From: Gigantopelta aegis
Lineage: Eukaryota > Mollusca > Gastropoda > Neomphalida > Peltospiridae
Length of the DNA stretch: 64,000 bases
Assembly (NCBI RefSeq): GCF_016097555.1
Contig: NC_054702.1
Span: 86,076,610 to 86,140,609, forward strand
Direction: 5' to 3'
The notes under the pieces were generated by a model, which did not search any database, had not been told where the DNA came from, and saw only the letters and a list, made by a program, of their open reading frames with translations. Positions 1 through 14,370 of this stretch are shown piece after piece. A program made the translations under genes and the position numbers. Numbering within the stretch: the stretch's first letter is position 1; each line of letters starts with the position of its first letter.

Positions 1-661
1 AGAAATAATACAGAATTAAAAGCTAATAATTATTCCTTCAAATGATGGCAATAATATTCAGCGTAAAAAAAAACCTACCCCTGACTTCAAGCAATTGATA
101 CTGCAGCTAAGACAGTTGCTATAATTGCCATCATTAAATTTGAGCCCTCTTATTGTTTTAATCTTTTATTATTTTCCTTTGTTTGAACTTGCTTGTGTAG
201 CACCTATGGTGAGCCGAAAATATTTACTACAGCAGTGGTCCATTTGTGTCCCCCTCTATTAACATTTTACATAATAGTTAAATTTTGTACATATAATTTG
301 TAATCATGTATCTATCTTTTTGTGCTGGAGTGTCATTAAACACCCATTTGATTTTGCTCGGTTAATGTTAACATGAATAAATTTTTAACATTTTACATTC
401 TAATTTTCCCATATATCATTTTTTCCAATTGCAGTTCAGAAACAACTTGTTTGTTTCGTTTCATTAGTCATCCCTTTGAGTTTTTTGGTTTTGTTTTAAT
501 GGAGCAGTTTTAGTCCTATGCAGATTCATTATTTATATTGCAGGAAAAATCATTATTACAAGAATAAACATATACAGAGGTGGCTAGTGACGGTGACCCA
601 GTGTAACTATTGTCCCAAACTTAATGTCCATGTGTACTTTTCTTCCTTTTTTGTGCAACAG
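1..661 (+). other. MARK intron sequence
   Basis: AT-rich intron DNA upstream of exon A. A short SINE-tail-like relic (tgtgctggagtgtcattaaac near 320-345) is the only structure noticed. Confidence 0.5.
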
Positions 662-761
662 AACATTATGAAGGACAAGTGGATGAATATAGGTTATGAA
701 GATGATGAACTAAACCCTTACATAGAACCACCTCCCGACATAAACGACCATATCAGAATAG
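662..761 (+). CDS. MARK: MARK exon, version A (kinase tail and CD-like linker)
   Basis: A 100-nt exon (enters phase 0, leaves phase 1) between a good polypyrimidine tract ending caacag and a gtaatt donor. It encodes [19 protein letters not shown] and then [13 protein letters not shown]. In MARKs this stretch is the end of the kinase C-lobe plus the acidic common-docking-like tether that leads to the UBA domain. Version A keeps the acidic EDDEL run typical of vertebrate MARKs. Confidence 0.9.
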
Positions 762-3700
762 GTAATTGTACTGCGAGCCCAACTGTTTACTGGGTAGCCG
801 TAGCTAAGTGTCTGCTGTACACCATGTATGTGTTGTGCAATGGAAACAGAAGGATGTTGCATGATGCATGCGCTTCATGGTGGCTATGTGCTATTTTTGG
901 ATTGACAAGTATTAGCAAAAATATAATCATCCCCAAAATGTAAACAAAAACCCCATAGCACAACAAACCTACCACAGACTTTTTTTGTAAAGAAATCCAT
1001 TGCACTTGTGGATATCTCAAGAAAAAAGACTGAACAAGTGAATTTCACTTCAGATCCTTCTGTTTTCAAAATTAGTTGATATTGTTTTGCTTTACTGAAT
1101 GATATTTATTTTTTGATCAGACCATTATGAAAGACCGCTGGATCAATTCGTCGTATGAAGATAGAGAATTAAAGCCTTACAAAGAGCCTTCTAGAGATGA
1201 ACTTGATCCCCAGCGGATAGGTAACAGGACTTGCTGGCTGCTGGACTATAACAGTAGCTGCCTATTATCAATACCTTTGGAAACAAGGATTCCTATATGA
1301 CTGGCGTTCTGTTAATTTTCTATATATACTTGCTTTATATTTTTCAACTAAAGCATGGTTAGTTGTTAATTTCGTTGTGTTTTTAAATAAAAGCATAATG
1401 ATTGATTCAAGTGAAGTAATTTTCCAAAAGTGAAGCAAGACTTGTTGCTTTATCAAATTAATATTTGAAGCAATCCCGTTTCAAATTCTTCAGCTATTTG
1501 ATGAAATCAATCTTCTGATGTTATTTCATTTAAGAATTGTTTTTGTAGAAATAGGAAATAAAATTTAGGAGAACAAAATCATTTAAGAAATTAAAAATAT
1601 GAATTAATCTGATTGCTTATTTTAACAATATTTGACACAGCTCTTAACACGCACATATTTTAGAAATTAATTTTGTATCATTCATTTTGTTACCTCAGAA
1701 TGAAATTTCCATCCAATTATAAAGACCATAAGTAAAATTCAGATAAAAAAACAAAACATTCACTGTGGGAGATGGATGAGGTCTTGTGTGCTTGTACACC
1801 TGTACATTTTAGTTTTGTTTTCTGTGCAGAATCCTTGTTTTCTAGGTTTGATGTGCTTTTGCATAGTCGTGTGCTTCTGTCTTACTCTACCCAGCCTGCA
1901 CAGGCAGGCCACTCCATCACCACAGCTCTACTAATGCCATATTTTGCTGTGTCTTAATACATAAATACATCCAACCCACTTGACTGGTGCTCACACTCAA
2001 TTATTTAGATCATTTAGGATCCACTTCAGCATTCATTTTATGCATGTAACATTTCTGTGCATATTTAAAAAAACAAAATGTTTCTGTAAATTAAATAAGT
2101 GCAGTAGTTGATCAAAATTTATATCTCTTTACAAGTAGGAACCAACTAGTCTTCTTCACTTTATATAATAATGTAGATGCATAACATTATATTTCTATTA
2201 TATGGATCATTTAATGTCTAATAGTTTTCATACTTCCCTTTCAACTAATATCTGTGAAATTGACAATATATTTATATGTGTAATTAGCACTGTGATTGTG
2301 TGTGGTTGCACTTAATATTGTGTTTTAAAAATAAAGTATGGTGAAAGTATTACATCTGTCTAAAATCAAAGATAGCAACCAGGATCTAGCTTTTAATTAG
2401 ATATATTCAATTTGAAGAAGGAAGCTGGAAGTTGATATGGTTTCCCATCCATGTGTTAATTTTTCAGGTCAAAGATGACGGCCTAGCTATGGGTCAGATT
2501 TTCAACCTTTCCAAAATATACAGTTTATAAAGCTTTAGATATAGCTATCCTCTGATAGCCTGTGTGTGTTGATTTAAGAGCTTAGATGACTGCTGAGACA
2601 TCTAATTGGTAAAATTACATGTGTTTCATTGACAGTTTTTTTTAGCTGCTATGCCTACTTTTTTTGTGTAAAGATGTTGGTAGATGTTAAATTTTTTAAT
2701 ATCATGCTCTGTATTTGATTGGAGTGTCCTGACAACAAGTGGGAATGCAGATTTTTGTTGGGGACCAGCCAGACTGTTTTTATATGCCCGTCTATGATGG
2801 GTCGTATTATGGTATGGCGTTGGCCTTACGTCCGTCTGTCCGTACATCCGTCTGTTAACTTTTTCTTGTTCGGACAATATCTTACATACAGATACATACA
2901 GGATCATCAAACCTCACATGTAGGAACAACATGAGATGGCGGTGTATCGTGTACTATTACTAGGTCACTGTGACCTACTTTTCACAGTCTACTGCACATA
3001 ACAGTAAATCCTTGTCCAGACCATATGTTACATTCAGATGCATACAGGACCATCAAACCTCAGATGTAGGAACAACTTCAATCTAATCAAAATTAGCTCC
3101 ACTATTACATGTGCATCTAACACCAGCCAGTTGGAGCTCATGTCCACCAATCAAAACCTTACTTGCAGAATCCTGCCAGTGATTTAAAAATAATTTGGAA
3201 ACATTCCAAATTATCCTGAGGGTATACGATATGTTTCATGTGAATTACGAATGCCTTATTTAGACCAGTAGAACTAATTTTAATCGGATTGCTAACAACA
3301 CTGCGTAGTCTCCAATGTCCACAATGTCCAGGTAACATTTCGTCTGTAAATAGTAATTTAAATATTGACCAATCACACTTCGCCTTTTATAACGTTATTT
3401 GGGAGCATACAAATTCTAAAAATATCGGGTGAGTCTATTTTAGTGGCCGCAGTACAGCGAACCATACCAATACGTACGGGGTGGGTTATCAGTCTTCAAT
3501 TTTACATTAAAAATTATTTATTTATTTATAAAAAAAAACCCTAACTAAATCAGTCTTCAGTTTTACATTACAAATTATTTAGTTTATAAAACAAAACATG
3601 TTTTAAGGCATTCATAATTCACACGAAACATGTCGTATACCCTCAGGATAATTCGGAATGTTTTCAAATTATTTTTAAATCACTGGCAGGATTCTGCAAG

Positions 3701-6700
3701 TAAGGTTTTGATTGGTGGACATGAGCTCCAACTGGCTGGTGTTAGATCCATATGTAATAGTGGAGCTAATTTTAATTAGATTGGAACAAACTCCTGAAGG
3801 CGTATCATGTACCTCGCCGGTACTTATGTTGCTAGGACTGATCATTTAGTAAATTTTACAGTAACATTAAATAGGTTTTGCAAGGCTCACCCTGATCACT
3901 GTCAAATTAGCCAAATGCTAATTTTTATACAAAGTGGTTTAAACAGTTGGACATGACTAATACAATAGTTTTTAAATTAACCATACTTTTCAAGGAAATA
4001 CTATACATATCTGAAAATGGGCAAAACCAAAATTTGTTCCAGAGTGAGCCATGGTTTTGACACAGAACTGTATAACAATATATGAACAAAATAATCATTT
4101 GTGCTATTTATGGAGGCCTACTTTGTCTCTCTTGTAGATTTTTCTTTTGAGTTCATTAAAACTTGAAACTTTTTTTTGAACTAAAATTGATTGTATGTAG
4201 TATTCAAGTTAGCTGCCTGGCAGTCAACTAACAACTTGAATGAATCTGTATTATTCTGTGCTTTCTTATTTGTCTGCCTAGTCAACTGCTAGCCTCATTT
4301 TTTCAGTTAGCTGAATGGTTTGGAACCGTGCTGTTTCCTACAACTGTTAATGTTTATTTCAATCTAATTGGTCCATTTGCATTTCAGAAATCATGGTCAA
4401 CATGGGGTACAACAGGAAAGACATAGAGGAGTCATTAAGACTACAAAAGTATGATGATATCCAAGCATGTTACCTCTTGCTAGGCAGGAGAACATCTGAT
4501 GTGAGTTATACAATTTTTTTATATTTTTTAGATAATCAAAATGTTTATACATACCAGGCCTCTGAAAATTGTGAAAACAATTGTTTCATTCACACATCGT
4601 TCATGTAAATCTTAATTTAGCGTAACCTATTTTCTGTTCGCGCTTTAAGCTTAGCACATTATTTACATGGACAACAGGTTACACAAAAAGAAAATGGGTT
4701 ACCTGAATTTATTTTTAACTAACCCATAAATGGCTTACGCAAATATTCAGTTATCAGAGGCCTGCATACTCAGAAAACAAACATAATCAACTTGTTATTT
4801 TCAGAGCTCTTTCCTTTAGTTATTTTGTTAACCAAGCTTTTTTCTAATCCTTAAATGTCTGTTGTGCTTGTATTTGAGCAAAACATTTCTAAATGTCCCT
4901 TTGTACAGGAAGGTTGTTTTGGTTCAGTACTGTCATTAACAGCTGTTATAGAGTTGTCAATATTCAGAAATGCATTTCAAGTTATTTTAATCTAATTAAC
5001 CATAACATTTCATTGGTTTTGAGGTAAAATATTTTTTGTTAATCAGGCATCGAAATAAGTTGAGAACGGAAGTTCAGGTTACTGGGAGGTTACCACATGT
5101 TTCGTACTTGACATACTGACGCCATATAACCGTAAATGAAATGTGTTGAGTGCGTCGTTAAATAAAACATTTCCTTCCTTCCTTTCGTACTTGACAAAAA
5201 TTTCAATGTAACGGTAGTTTCGTTTCCGAACGTAAACCAAGCAATGCATTCCAGACTTCTGTGTTTCATTTTCTCGTAAGGAATTGCATCGATGTTCGTG
5301 CGCAGTTGTAAGTAATTGTAGTCATTCCACGTTTAAGCAGCGTCCACTGGATGAGTTTACTTCCGCGTTTCGTTTTCTCGTATGAAATTTCACCGATGTC
5401 CATGCACACTTGTGCAGTTGCAAAGCAATTTCGGTAATCTGCATTTAAGCAGCGCCCACTAGATAAATTTACTTCAGGATTTTGTTTTTCGTACCGATGT
5501 TCATATAGTTGTGGTAACCTATAGGTTACTAGGCTATATTTTGTGGTAACCTGTAAATGGGTTACCAGAAACGATGCTTATTTTGATGCCTGGTTAATTT
5601 GGGCACAACGTTTATAAACTTGACTTTAATGCAATCTCGAGCCCTGGTGTCTGCTATGGGCCATGTATTTTGTTGTATACTACTCAAAAGAATTTAAGGG
5701 TCAGACGATATTTTCGACATTATTTTCTGAATGTCAATTATATTAGCTAGACCATAATGTCACGCATGGTATTGTTCCATTTTGACGAAAGTGGGTCTAA
5801 GCAACCCATAAATGAATTAAAATCCACTGTCATTGACACTGTCGACTAGTTCTAATGGCGAAAACATGCTTACAATTGCACGTAAATTAGGGCGAAAGCG
5901 AAAGGTCTGCTAAGTGCCCATAACTTGCTTTTTCACAAAGCGCTTCATTTGCACGCTTTGCATGTGTATTCCATGTTCCCAATGCTGAATTTCCGTATAA
6001 TTGGAGCTTGCGTTCGTGTACGGTGCACACTCCAAATTCGACAATGGTATGACGTCAACTGACTATCGAAGATCGAGGAAAGGCTATTGCTTGGCTTCAG
6101 GATGGCAATACGCAAAGAAAAGTTGCTCTGAGTCTTGGTGTCAGTCAGAGTGTCGTTGGCCGACTGTGGCAACGGTACCAAGCAACGAATTCTGTTCGAA
6201 ATCGTCCACGTTCGGGAAGACCCTGAAGCACTACAAATAGAGAGGACCGCTACATCACCAATATGGCTCTACGTCAACGCACAACCACTGCACGCCGATT
6301 ACGTGACAATCTGCGGACTGCGACTGGAACTCGAGTGTTTGATCAAACCATACGCAATCGTCTGAGAGCCAATAATCTACGCTGCCGTCGCCAGGCTGTT
6401 CGACCACCACTCCTACCACGTCACAGAACGGCCAGACGTCACTGGTGCACACTTCATCTGCGGTGGCAACGTGTTCAGTGGGGTCGAGTGATGTTCACTG
6501 ATGAGTCCAGGTTTAGTCTCCAGTTCAACGACGGTCGGGTTTGTGTCTACAGACGTACTGGGGAGCGCTTCGCTGACGTTAACGTTAGACAACGTCACCG
6601 GTTTGGTGGTGGCAGTGTCATGGTGTGGGGCGGCATCTCTACCCACCACAGGACTCCCCTCTATGTGGTGGATGGCAATTTTAATGGAATCCGCTATCTG

Positions 6701-9700
6701 AATGAGATTTTCCGGCCGGGGCAGTTCTGCAGGATAACAATGCCAGACCCCACCGCGCCAGGGTGGTAACGGGCTTTCTCAGACAACAAGGTATCGCCAG
6801 GATAGATTGGCCAGCATATTCGCCTGACTTGGCCCCAATAGAGACGCCTGGGACGAATTAGGCAGGAGAGTTCGGGACAACCATGCCCCTCCGGCCAACC
6901 TTCATGATCTGGGTCAACTTCTTATGGCAGAGTGGCAGGCCATTCCCCAAGAGTTCTTCAGACGTCTGATCAACAGCATGAGGCAACGATGTGTCGAGTG
7001 TATTCGCGCCAGGGGTGGATTCACACACTATTAAACGAATGTTCTAATGTGTAAAATCCATGTTTGACAACCTTCAACTTTGACAGCATGTCATGTGACT
7101 TTCTTGTATACAGTGACGTTTATTTGTGGTCTTTTGTAAATATGGAACAATAAATTAAATTTTTGGTGTAGTTTACATCATCAATCTAATACACTCTGAA
7201 ACTTATTTGGTTATAAATTTTTGACCCTTAAATTCTTTTGAGTAGTATATATATAATGTGAAAAAGTGGGGAAAAAATCACAGTGAATATTTGTTAAGTA
7301 TTATGTTGTGATTCGCTAAGCAAGTTTCATATATTGCTACACCATTCTAAAACATTAAGGAGTACTTACAAATCATTTTGAAAACTAATTTCTTCCTACA
7401 TCAGACGTCCCCTTGTATCCTTTCTGATGAACAATAATCACAAAAGTTTGAATTTTTATATTGATGTTTATCATCAATTTATTCTTTTATTTACCATTGT
7501 TTGACACCCAATAGCCAATATCTTTTTAGTACTGGGATTTCATTAAACAGTCATTTATTAATTCATTTAAAAATAGCATTTAGCTGGTTTAGTGCTTGGT
7601 TTGGCCTCATTTTTGTATGATATACTTTATTATTTACCTCCAAAAATACTTCTTTATTATGTATTTGTCTAATTAATTTATAATGGTTATTTATTGTGTT
7701 TCAGTTGGAAGGCAGTGATAGGTCTGGAAGCAATTTGTCTTTACGACAATTGACGTTAACCCCAAGTCGTCCTCATGGTGATAATGCAAATCAGTCTCCA
7801 AACAAGGTGACACGTAGCCAGTCGGCTACAAGTGGCGCGACTCAAAAAATCCGTCGCTTCAGTCATGGTGGAGAGAACAACGGTAGTAATAAACGTTGGT
7901 GTTACAGTGATTGGCCTTCACTATTTTTATTTTTTTGTTTTGCACTTACTGATCCCATTTATAAGATGCACAATTTTTAAATGTTTTATTCATGATAACT
8001 TTGTTTAACACTGCGGTCTCGCCAAAAATATCTCACCACCCAATTCTGTATTAAATCATTTACTAAATAACACTGACTTAATATAATATTGGATTCAGGT
8101 GGTTGGTTATTAGTCCTCTTAATGGTTCAACAATAGTCTATCTGTCTCACATAGTTTTTCAGTCTCTTTAATTCTTCAAGATATTGAACTAAAATTTTGT
8201 GTGTAGCTTTTTTTACTTTTTGTAGCCCATTGACACCATTGTTGGGGATGGGGGTGATTCGACAACCACACCCCCCCCCCCCCCCAAAAAAAAAAACAAA
8301 CAACAAACAAACAAAAACCCAACAAAAACCACCACTGCAATTTATTAAAACTCAAGTGTTTTCACCATCAACTGCTTTGAGTAAGTATCATTGCCATTTT
8401 TTTCCAGAACATTGTACAACTGAAGAGATGGAAAGTAAGATTATCAAACTAGCTAATAATGGCTAGCTCTATTTTTATATGACCAAGGTTGAAATAGAAA
8501 CCAATATATATTGCATCATGAAAATAAACTGAATGTGGATGATCTGTTTTAAATGCTTGAACATTAAAAATACACTTGAGACTGCGGCTTTGAAGAACAA
8601 AGTTTATTTAAATTTTTCAAAATATTGTAAAATTACAACACTATGCAAAATATATCCTTAAGATATTTTATTAAAATGTTAAATTGTGCATTCGGTCATA
8701 CATAATTTTATTGTCACGTTAAATTGTGCATCTTTTAGTACCAGTATTTATTAATATGTGCATGACTGCTGTTTGTATGCGAGTAAAATATAGGGGCTGA
8801 CAAGTATTTGTGTTGCTATTTTTAACAAAACAAAGTTTCCAATTAAATTGAATAACATTTTATAGGACTATGTGTTTTGCAGTGTATTAAATATATAATT
8901 TGTTAAAATCAAACATTATTTTGGAATTGGTAGTAGCAAGCTTGACAGTAAAACAACCTGTAAAGATTTACCTTAAAATTGTGTCATGTGGGATAGGTCA
9001 TGGTATCAGTCACTTTTGATGTACTTTTTTTTCTTGTCCCCAATGGTGTATATCAAAGCTGTGGTATGTACTGTCTTGTATTGGAAGTACATACAAGAGA
9101 TTCCTTCTGCTTTTCGGTAGATGTAGCCGTTTTCATGGCAACAGGTTTTCTCTTTGTCTTGACTAACCATATAATAACCATATGTTGGACCCTAAATAGC
9201 TGTAATTAAAACATTCTACGGTAGTGTCAAACAAATATTCTTTTCCTTACCTCTGTCTTGCTAAATGTAGGTAACAGGAACTTCACCACAGATAAATATT
9301 ATTGGGTTTATCTTCTAAAAACAAAATTGGCCAGTCTGCACTGCATATAAGATAATTTGTAAACCCATCATAACGTCTTAAATGCCAGATGGTGCCAAGC
9401 TTACAAAAGATTAATATCTAGGCTTTGCTAAAATCTTGAGAATATTCTTTTAAAGTTTATATTAACAAGACGAAATGTACAGGGAACTCTTATCTGTTAG
9501 TATATTAAGTAAAACATGCTGGATTATGGTCTGTTCTGTTCTGTTCTTTTCTGTTCTGAATACACCATACAGTTTGAATGGTTTAGTGGATTTGCTGTGT
9601 TTAACCTTTGGTTAAATATTTAGGTTTTTAAAAAATGTGAATGCATGTCTACCGCAGCTTTTAATACTTACAACTTTACCCCATATTTTGTTATACTGCA

Positions 9701-10684
9701 TTGAACTTCAGTAATATAATAAATGTGAATTCATGTCTACCACAGCTTTTAATACTTAAAACTTTACCCCATATTTTGTTATACTGCATTGAACTTTAGT
9801 AATATTAATAATCTATGTTTTTAAATGATACACATTTAATAAGTATAATATTTATACATATTTTAAATATTAACATGTATTATTTGAAATGTTGATAGTT
9901 TGTTTGTGTACAGCATTGTTTATGTGTAATATATCAAAATAAAACTTAAACTTTGATTTATAATTCACAGAAGTTGTAACTAAACAAATTCATTTTTAGT
10001 TTTGTACACAAGTTAGAACTTAAAATATGCATTTAATTTATGTACTGTGATTGTTCTTAGATTCAACAGGATTTTCCCGAATCTATCATATATAATTCAT
10101 GTACTGTGATTGCTTTGCTTAGGTTCAACAGGGTCTTCCCAATCTCAGTCATCAGCTCATCCCTCTAGACGGCAAAACACCATAGATCATTCGGCGCCAG
10201 CTACAAAAGAAAGCACATTAACAGCAAGAATGAAAACACCATCTGGTGGTTCAATAACGTCTGATTCTCCAAAGGTAGTTGTAACCTTTGTCCATGACAA
10301 CTGTCAGAGACTGCTAGTAAAGAAAGGCTTAATGCCACTGCATTGAAAACTATGAAAACAAATATGTTGATGAAATTGTTATTTAGGAGATTACCAAAAA
10401 GAGTACAGTTTATGCACTCATAAAAATATTGATAATTGTGAAATAAAATTTATAGTACTTTTGTTTGAATGGTATTGTCTACAAGCAAGTGTAGAAGTTA
10501 CATTACTTAAGAATGTGGAAATTTTATGATTAAGTATCCCAAATGAAATCTGCTTTAATGTTTATTCTTGTCAAGATTTAAAATTTTATTAAAAATATTT
10601 TTTCTTTTAATATATATATATATTTAATTGTCTAAAAAATATTTTTTATTAGTCATCTTTGTTCAGGACTGAACTTATCATCCT

Positions 10685-10720
<36 letters not shown>

Positions 10721-13700
10721 CTTAATTGTTCAGATTAAATCTATCTGAGTTTATTGATTTGTAAAGCTTGAAGTAGGTATGACAAAGTTTGACGTCACTT
10801 TGCGCTGCATATCTGCCACCAGCTTAAATGACTCACTTTTCAACACAAATATTACAGCTTCCCAATAAAATACAGTGATATTAAATACATGTACATACAC
10901 AGCGTTTTATCGTCTTTCCAGCTGATATAATTATTTAATTTGTAATTCGGTTAAAACTACACCAATAACGATTTTCAAGAGAGCTCTGTCAATGACGTCG
11001 CGTAAAAAGTATGACGTCGCGGCCATTTTTACAGCTGATAGGGTCACATGATATTTTGTCTTAATGTGGCGTCTGACGTCAATGGCTTCTTTTAGAACTG
11101 TTTTGAGGTATTTAAGACGTGGCTCATTATAGAGAAAGGTCGATTTTGTCACTGATAACGAAATGTGATATTTTAAATGTACTTTGAAAAACACTGAACT
11201 TCGTGAGACGGATTTCCGTCGTCAGAGAAATTGTGGAAATTATTTTTTCAGTCAGGTTTTTTTTTTTTAAATGAAAATCACTTCGGCCGTTTTCGGTTTC
11301 CGTAATGTCAACCCGATTGCTTCGGACGTTTTCTTCGCCCCACTGACCCCCTTTAGGGACCCATCCCAGGGTATAAACTACTATACATTTTGGGGCTGGT
11401 GAACGGCCCCATTCCCCTAACGTAAATTCCCAATCCAATATCAAACTTTTCCCCAATTAGACCATTCGACCCAACAGTTTCCCAATAAAGATTCCCAAAG
11501 TTGCTCTTATCGTGGACACTTGAACTCATAAAAATGTTTACAAATTTAGCTAATTGTATATTTAAAAAACAAATGACATCGACATTGGTTTTCCGATCGA
11601 TTATGAACACGTGACGAACAACTCAGACCTAGATATACAAATTAGGTGTATCCTGTTTTGATACAGTCTGTTGTATCGTAGTTTTTAGTAATATTGCCTA
11701 CATTGTCTGATATAATATATTTTTGGTAGAAGAATATAACTTTTTGTTTTAATCCATCCATTTGCGTTAACACATATTTGGGATCTATCGCATCACGTCC
11801 AACCCTAGTGGTATATGGGCACGTTAAATTGTTATCTATCTATCTATCTATCCAATCCGCTATTTACGGATGTAGAAAGTAAAAGTATTGACTTAATGTG
11901 CATCCTGCACTACCATTTGCTGTGCTATTTTAAGCAGACAATCTTATTTTGTAAAAAGGTGTGTACATATGTTTCGTACTTTTTTTCCCCAGATATTTTA
12001 TTATTATTATTTTAAAAAAAATTAAAATCATGTTTGGTACGGTTTTTGTAATTAAACCCCCCTAAAAAAAAACCTGTTACTACAGTAGTTGTAAATTAAG
12101 TGGAAAAAACCCCCTAATTTAAATGTGCTACTCACTCCCTTTGAAGTAATGGCCGTACCCGATGTCACACCATGTGACGAACAGCACGTGCGAGTTTGAA
12201 CACTGTTACAATGTAATAGTTCTGCTGGGAGATTATTAGATTGCGTATTATAGATATTGAGACTTAATAAAATTGATCCGGTGAAAAATTAACATTTACC
12301 GACCAGCGGTATGTTACTTCTTTATTATTTATGATTGAATAATGGGGTCATTCGAGAACTACTCAACGTGCACTAAGGAGAGTAGGAATTATGGGATGTG
12401 TGACAAAACGTAATTGGGGGGGGGGGGGTGTTACTGTACAACGTAATGTTAATTAATAAAGTATGCAACCAGTTATTGCCGTTTTATTTTAACATATATG
12501 TATTACTAAAGACCCCAAAGTAAAATATGACATGGTCACAAAATGTTACACAAGCGAGAGGGGTATTAAAACTGCAAGATTTTGCGTTACGTATTTGTTA
12601 AATGGACACAAAGATCAACAAAGGACTATTCAACGTTAGCGTAATGCAGTATCAGACATTGGCTTTTACCCCATATTTTAACGACCATAATGAATTTGCA
12701 ATAAGACTATGGCAACCCGATGTAAATGTATTTCAATATTTGATTTGCCGTCCATTAGCTGGCGGTCAAGCCTAAATAAATAATATCAAGTAATAATGCA
12801 AACTTTAAAAAAAAATTCCGTAGCTTGTGAAAGAACACCCCAGCAAATGTCAGCCTAATAGGACTATTTTTATTAATATAGGTTCACTGCAGGACCCATC
12901 AATTAATGTTTTTGTCCAATAAAAAAAATAATAACAGGGTTTGGGTTGGGAGAAATACATGTTTAAAGTGGACTACAATTGTCATGTAAAACACTACCAT
13001 TTTGAATGGTGATATAATCATGGCACTGACATCCGCCATCTAAACCCCCAACCAGGGCAATGCCCTGTACCTTGAAATTTCAGTCACAACATTTTACTTT
13101 TGTTAACAGCCATGCAAATGGATTTTGAATATATTTCTATACTTCGGCACATCGAGTTAACATATTCAGTTGTTAAATTGAACCTGTTTCTATGTTTCAA
13201 GTCATTTCACCCTAGCGCATTTGAGTGCAAGGCGTCCTAACTGGGGTTGTCTCAGCAGTCATGGTGGCAGCCATTTTATCAATCCCATAATGCATCGCTT
13301 CAGGCACTGCCTAGTGTGTTACATGTGTTTTAGTTTTTAAAAATAAATATCAGGGCCTAAGTTGCTGAAATTGCGTTTTGTTATAACTGACCATGTGTTA
13401 AATATCGGAGGTGAATCTAGCCCAAATACATTATGGATTGCGAGCTCTCACCCACAATTACATTGTTTTGGTTGTTTCTTGCATGGAAATTGTCTTCCTT
13501 TTTTAAAAGCAGCAATCTCGCCTCACATTAATTAGCATAACTTCATAGAAACACACCTACAGTTTTTATAAAGAATTGTGTGTGACAGTAACACAATTTT
13601 AATAGTTAAATAAAAAAAATAAAAAGATATTTTAGGTAATATTCCGATCAGCACACAGTACCCTCCCCACATGCTATATTGCATGTTCTTTTTTAATGTA

Positions 13701-14330
13701 TTTTCCAGGGAAACATGACCCCACCCCCACCCCCATCCCAACACGCACACAAAAACCTTTGCTAGCCACAGTCTTGACCTCTACACAGTTTCCTGCACAG
13801 GCGCCTGTTTTACAAAATATTTCGTTTCAATGCTTCAAATTCATTTTATATGTGCATTAAATTGTATTATAAACATGCTAAATTGCAAATTTTGCTGTAA
13901 TAACAGCAAAAATTATTTATCCTAAAAACATAGACCTAGTAACTGTAACATTAGTATTTGTATAAACATGTTTATAATGTTGGTCTTGCATGTCGATTTT
14001 TCAAGATAGGTAGGGCCTAGATGTCCAACATGTTAGATGAAGACATTTTTGTACACATGATTGTAAGCATAACTGGCAGGCAAATCAAAATAACCATAAA
14101 TAAAACAAAAACAAATAGCCCAATCCACCACCACCCCCAAACCACCCCAGTAACAACACCAACCCACCCGAAAATAAAATACAAAATACCCCTCCCCATC
14201 GGCAAACACACACACATGCCCCCCCCCAACCCCCCCCCAAAAAAAAAACCCCCAAAAAACACAAAAACAAATCCAGACAAACATGCACATTTTCTATCTA
14301 TATTTACAGTGGCATGCAATAATCACATTT

Positions 14331-14370
<40 letters not shown>

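Noticed and set aside
518-661. Open frame extending upstream of MARK exon A from an ATG at 518
   Set aside because: The region before 662 has no MARK similarity and ends in a clear splice acceptor, so the frame is fortuitous read-through of intron.
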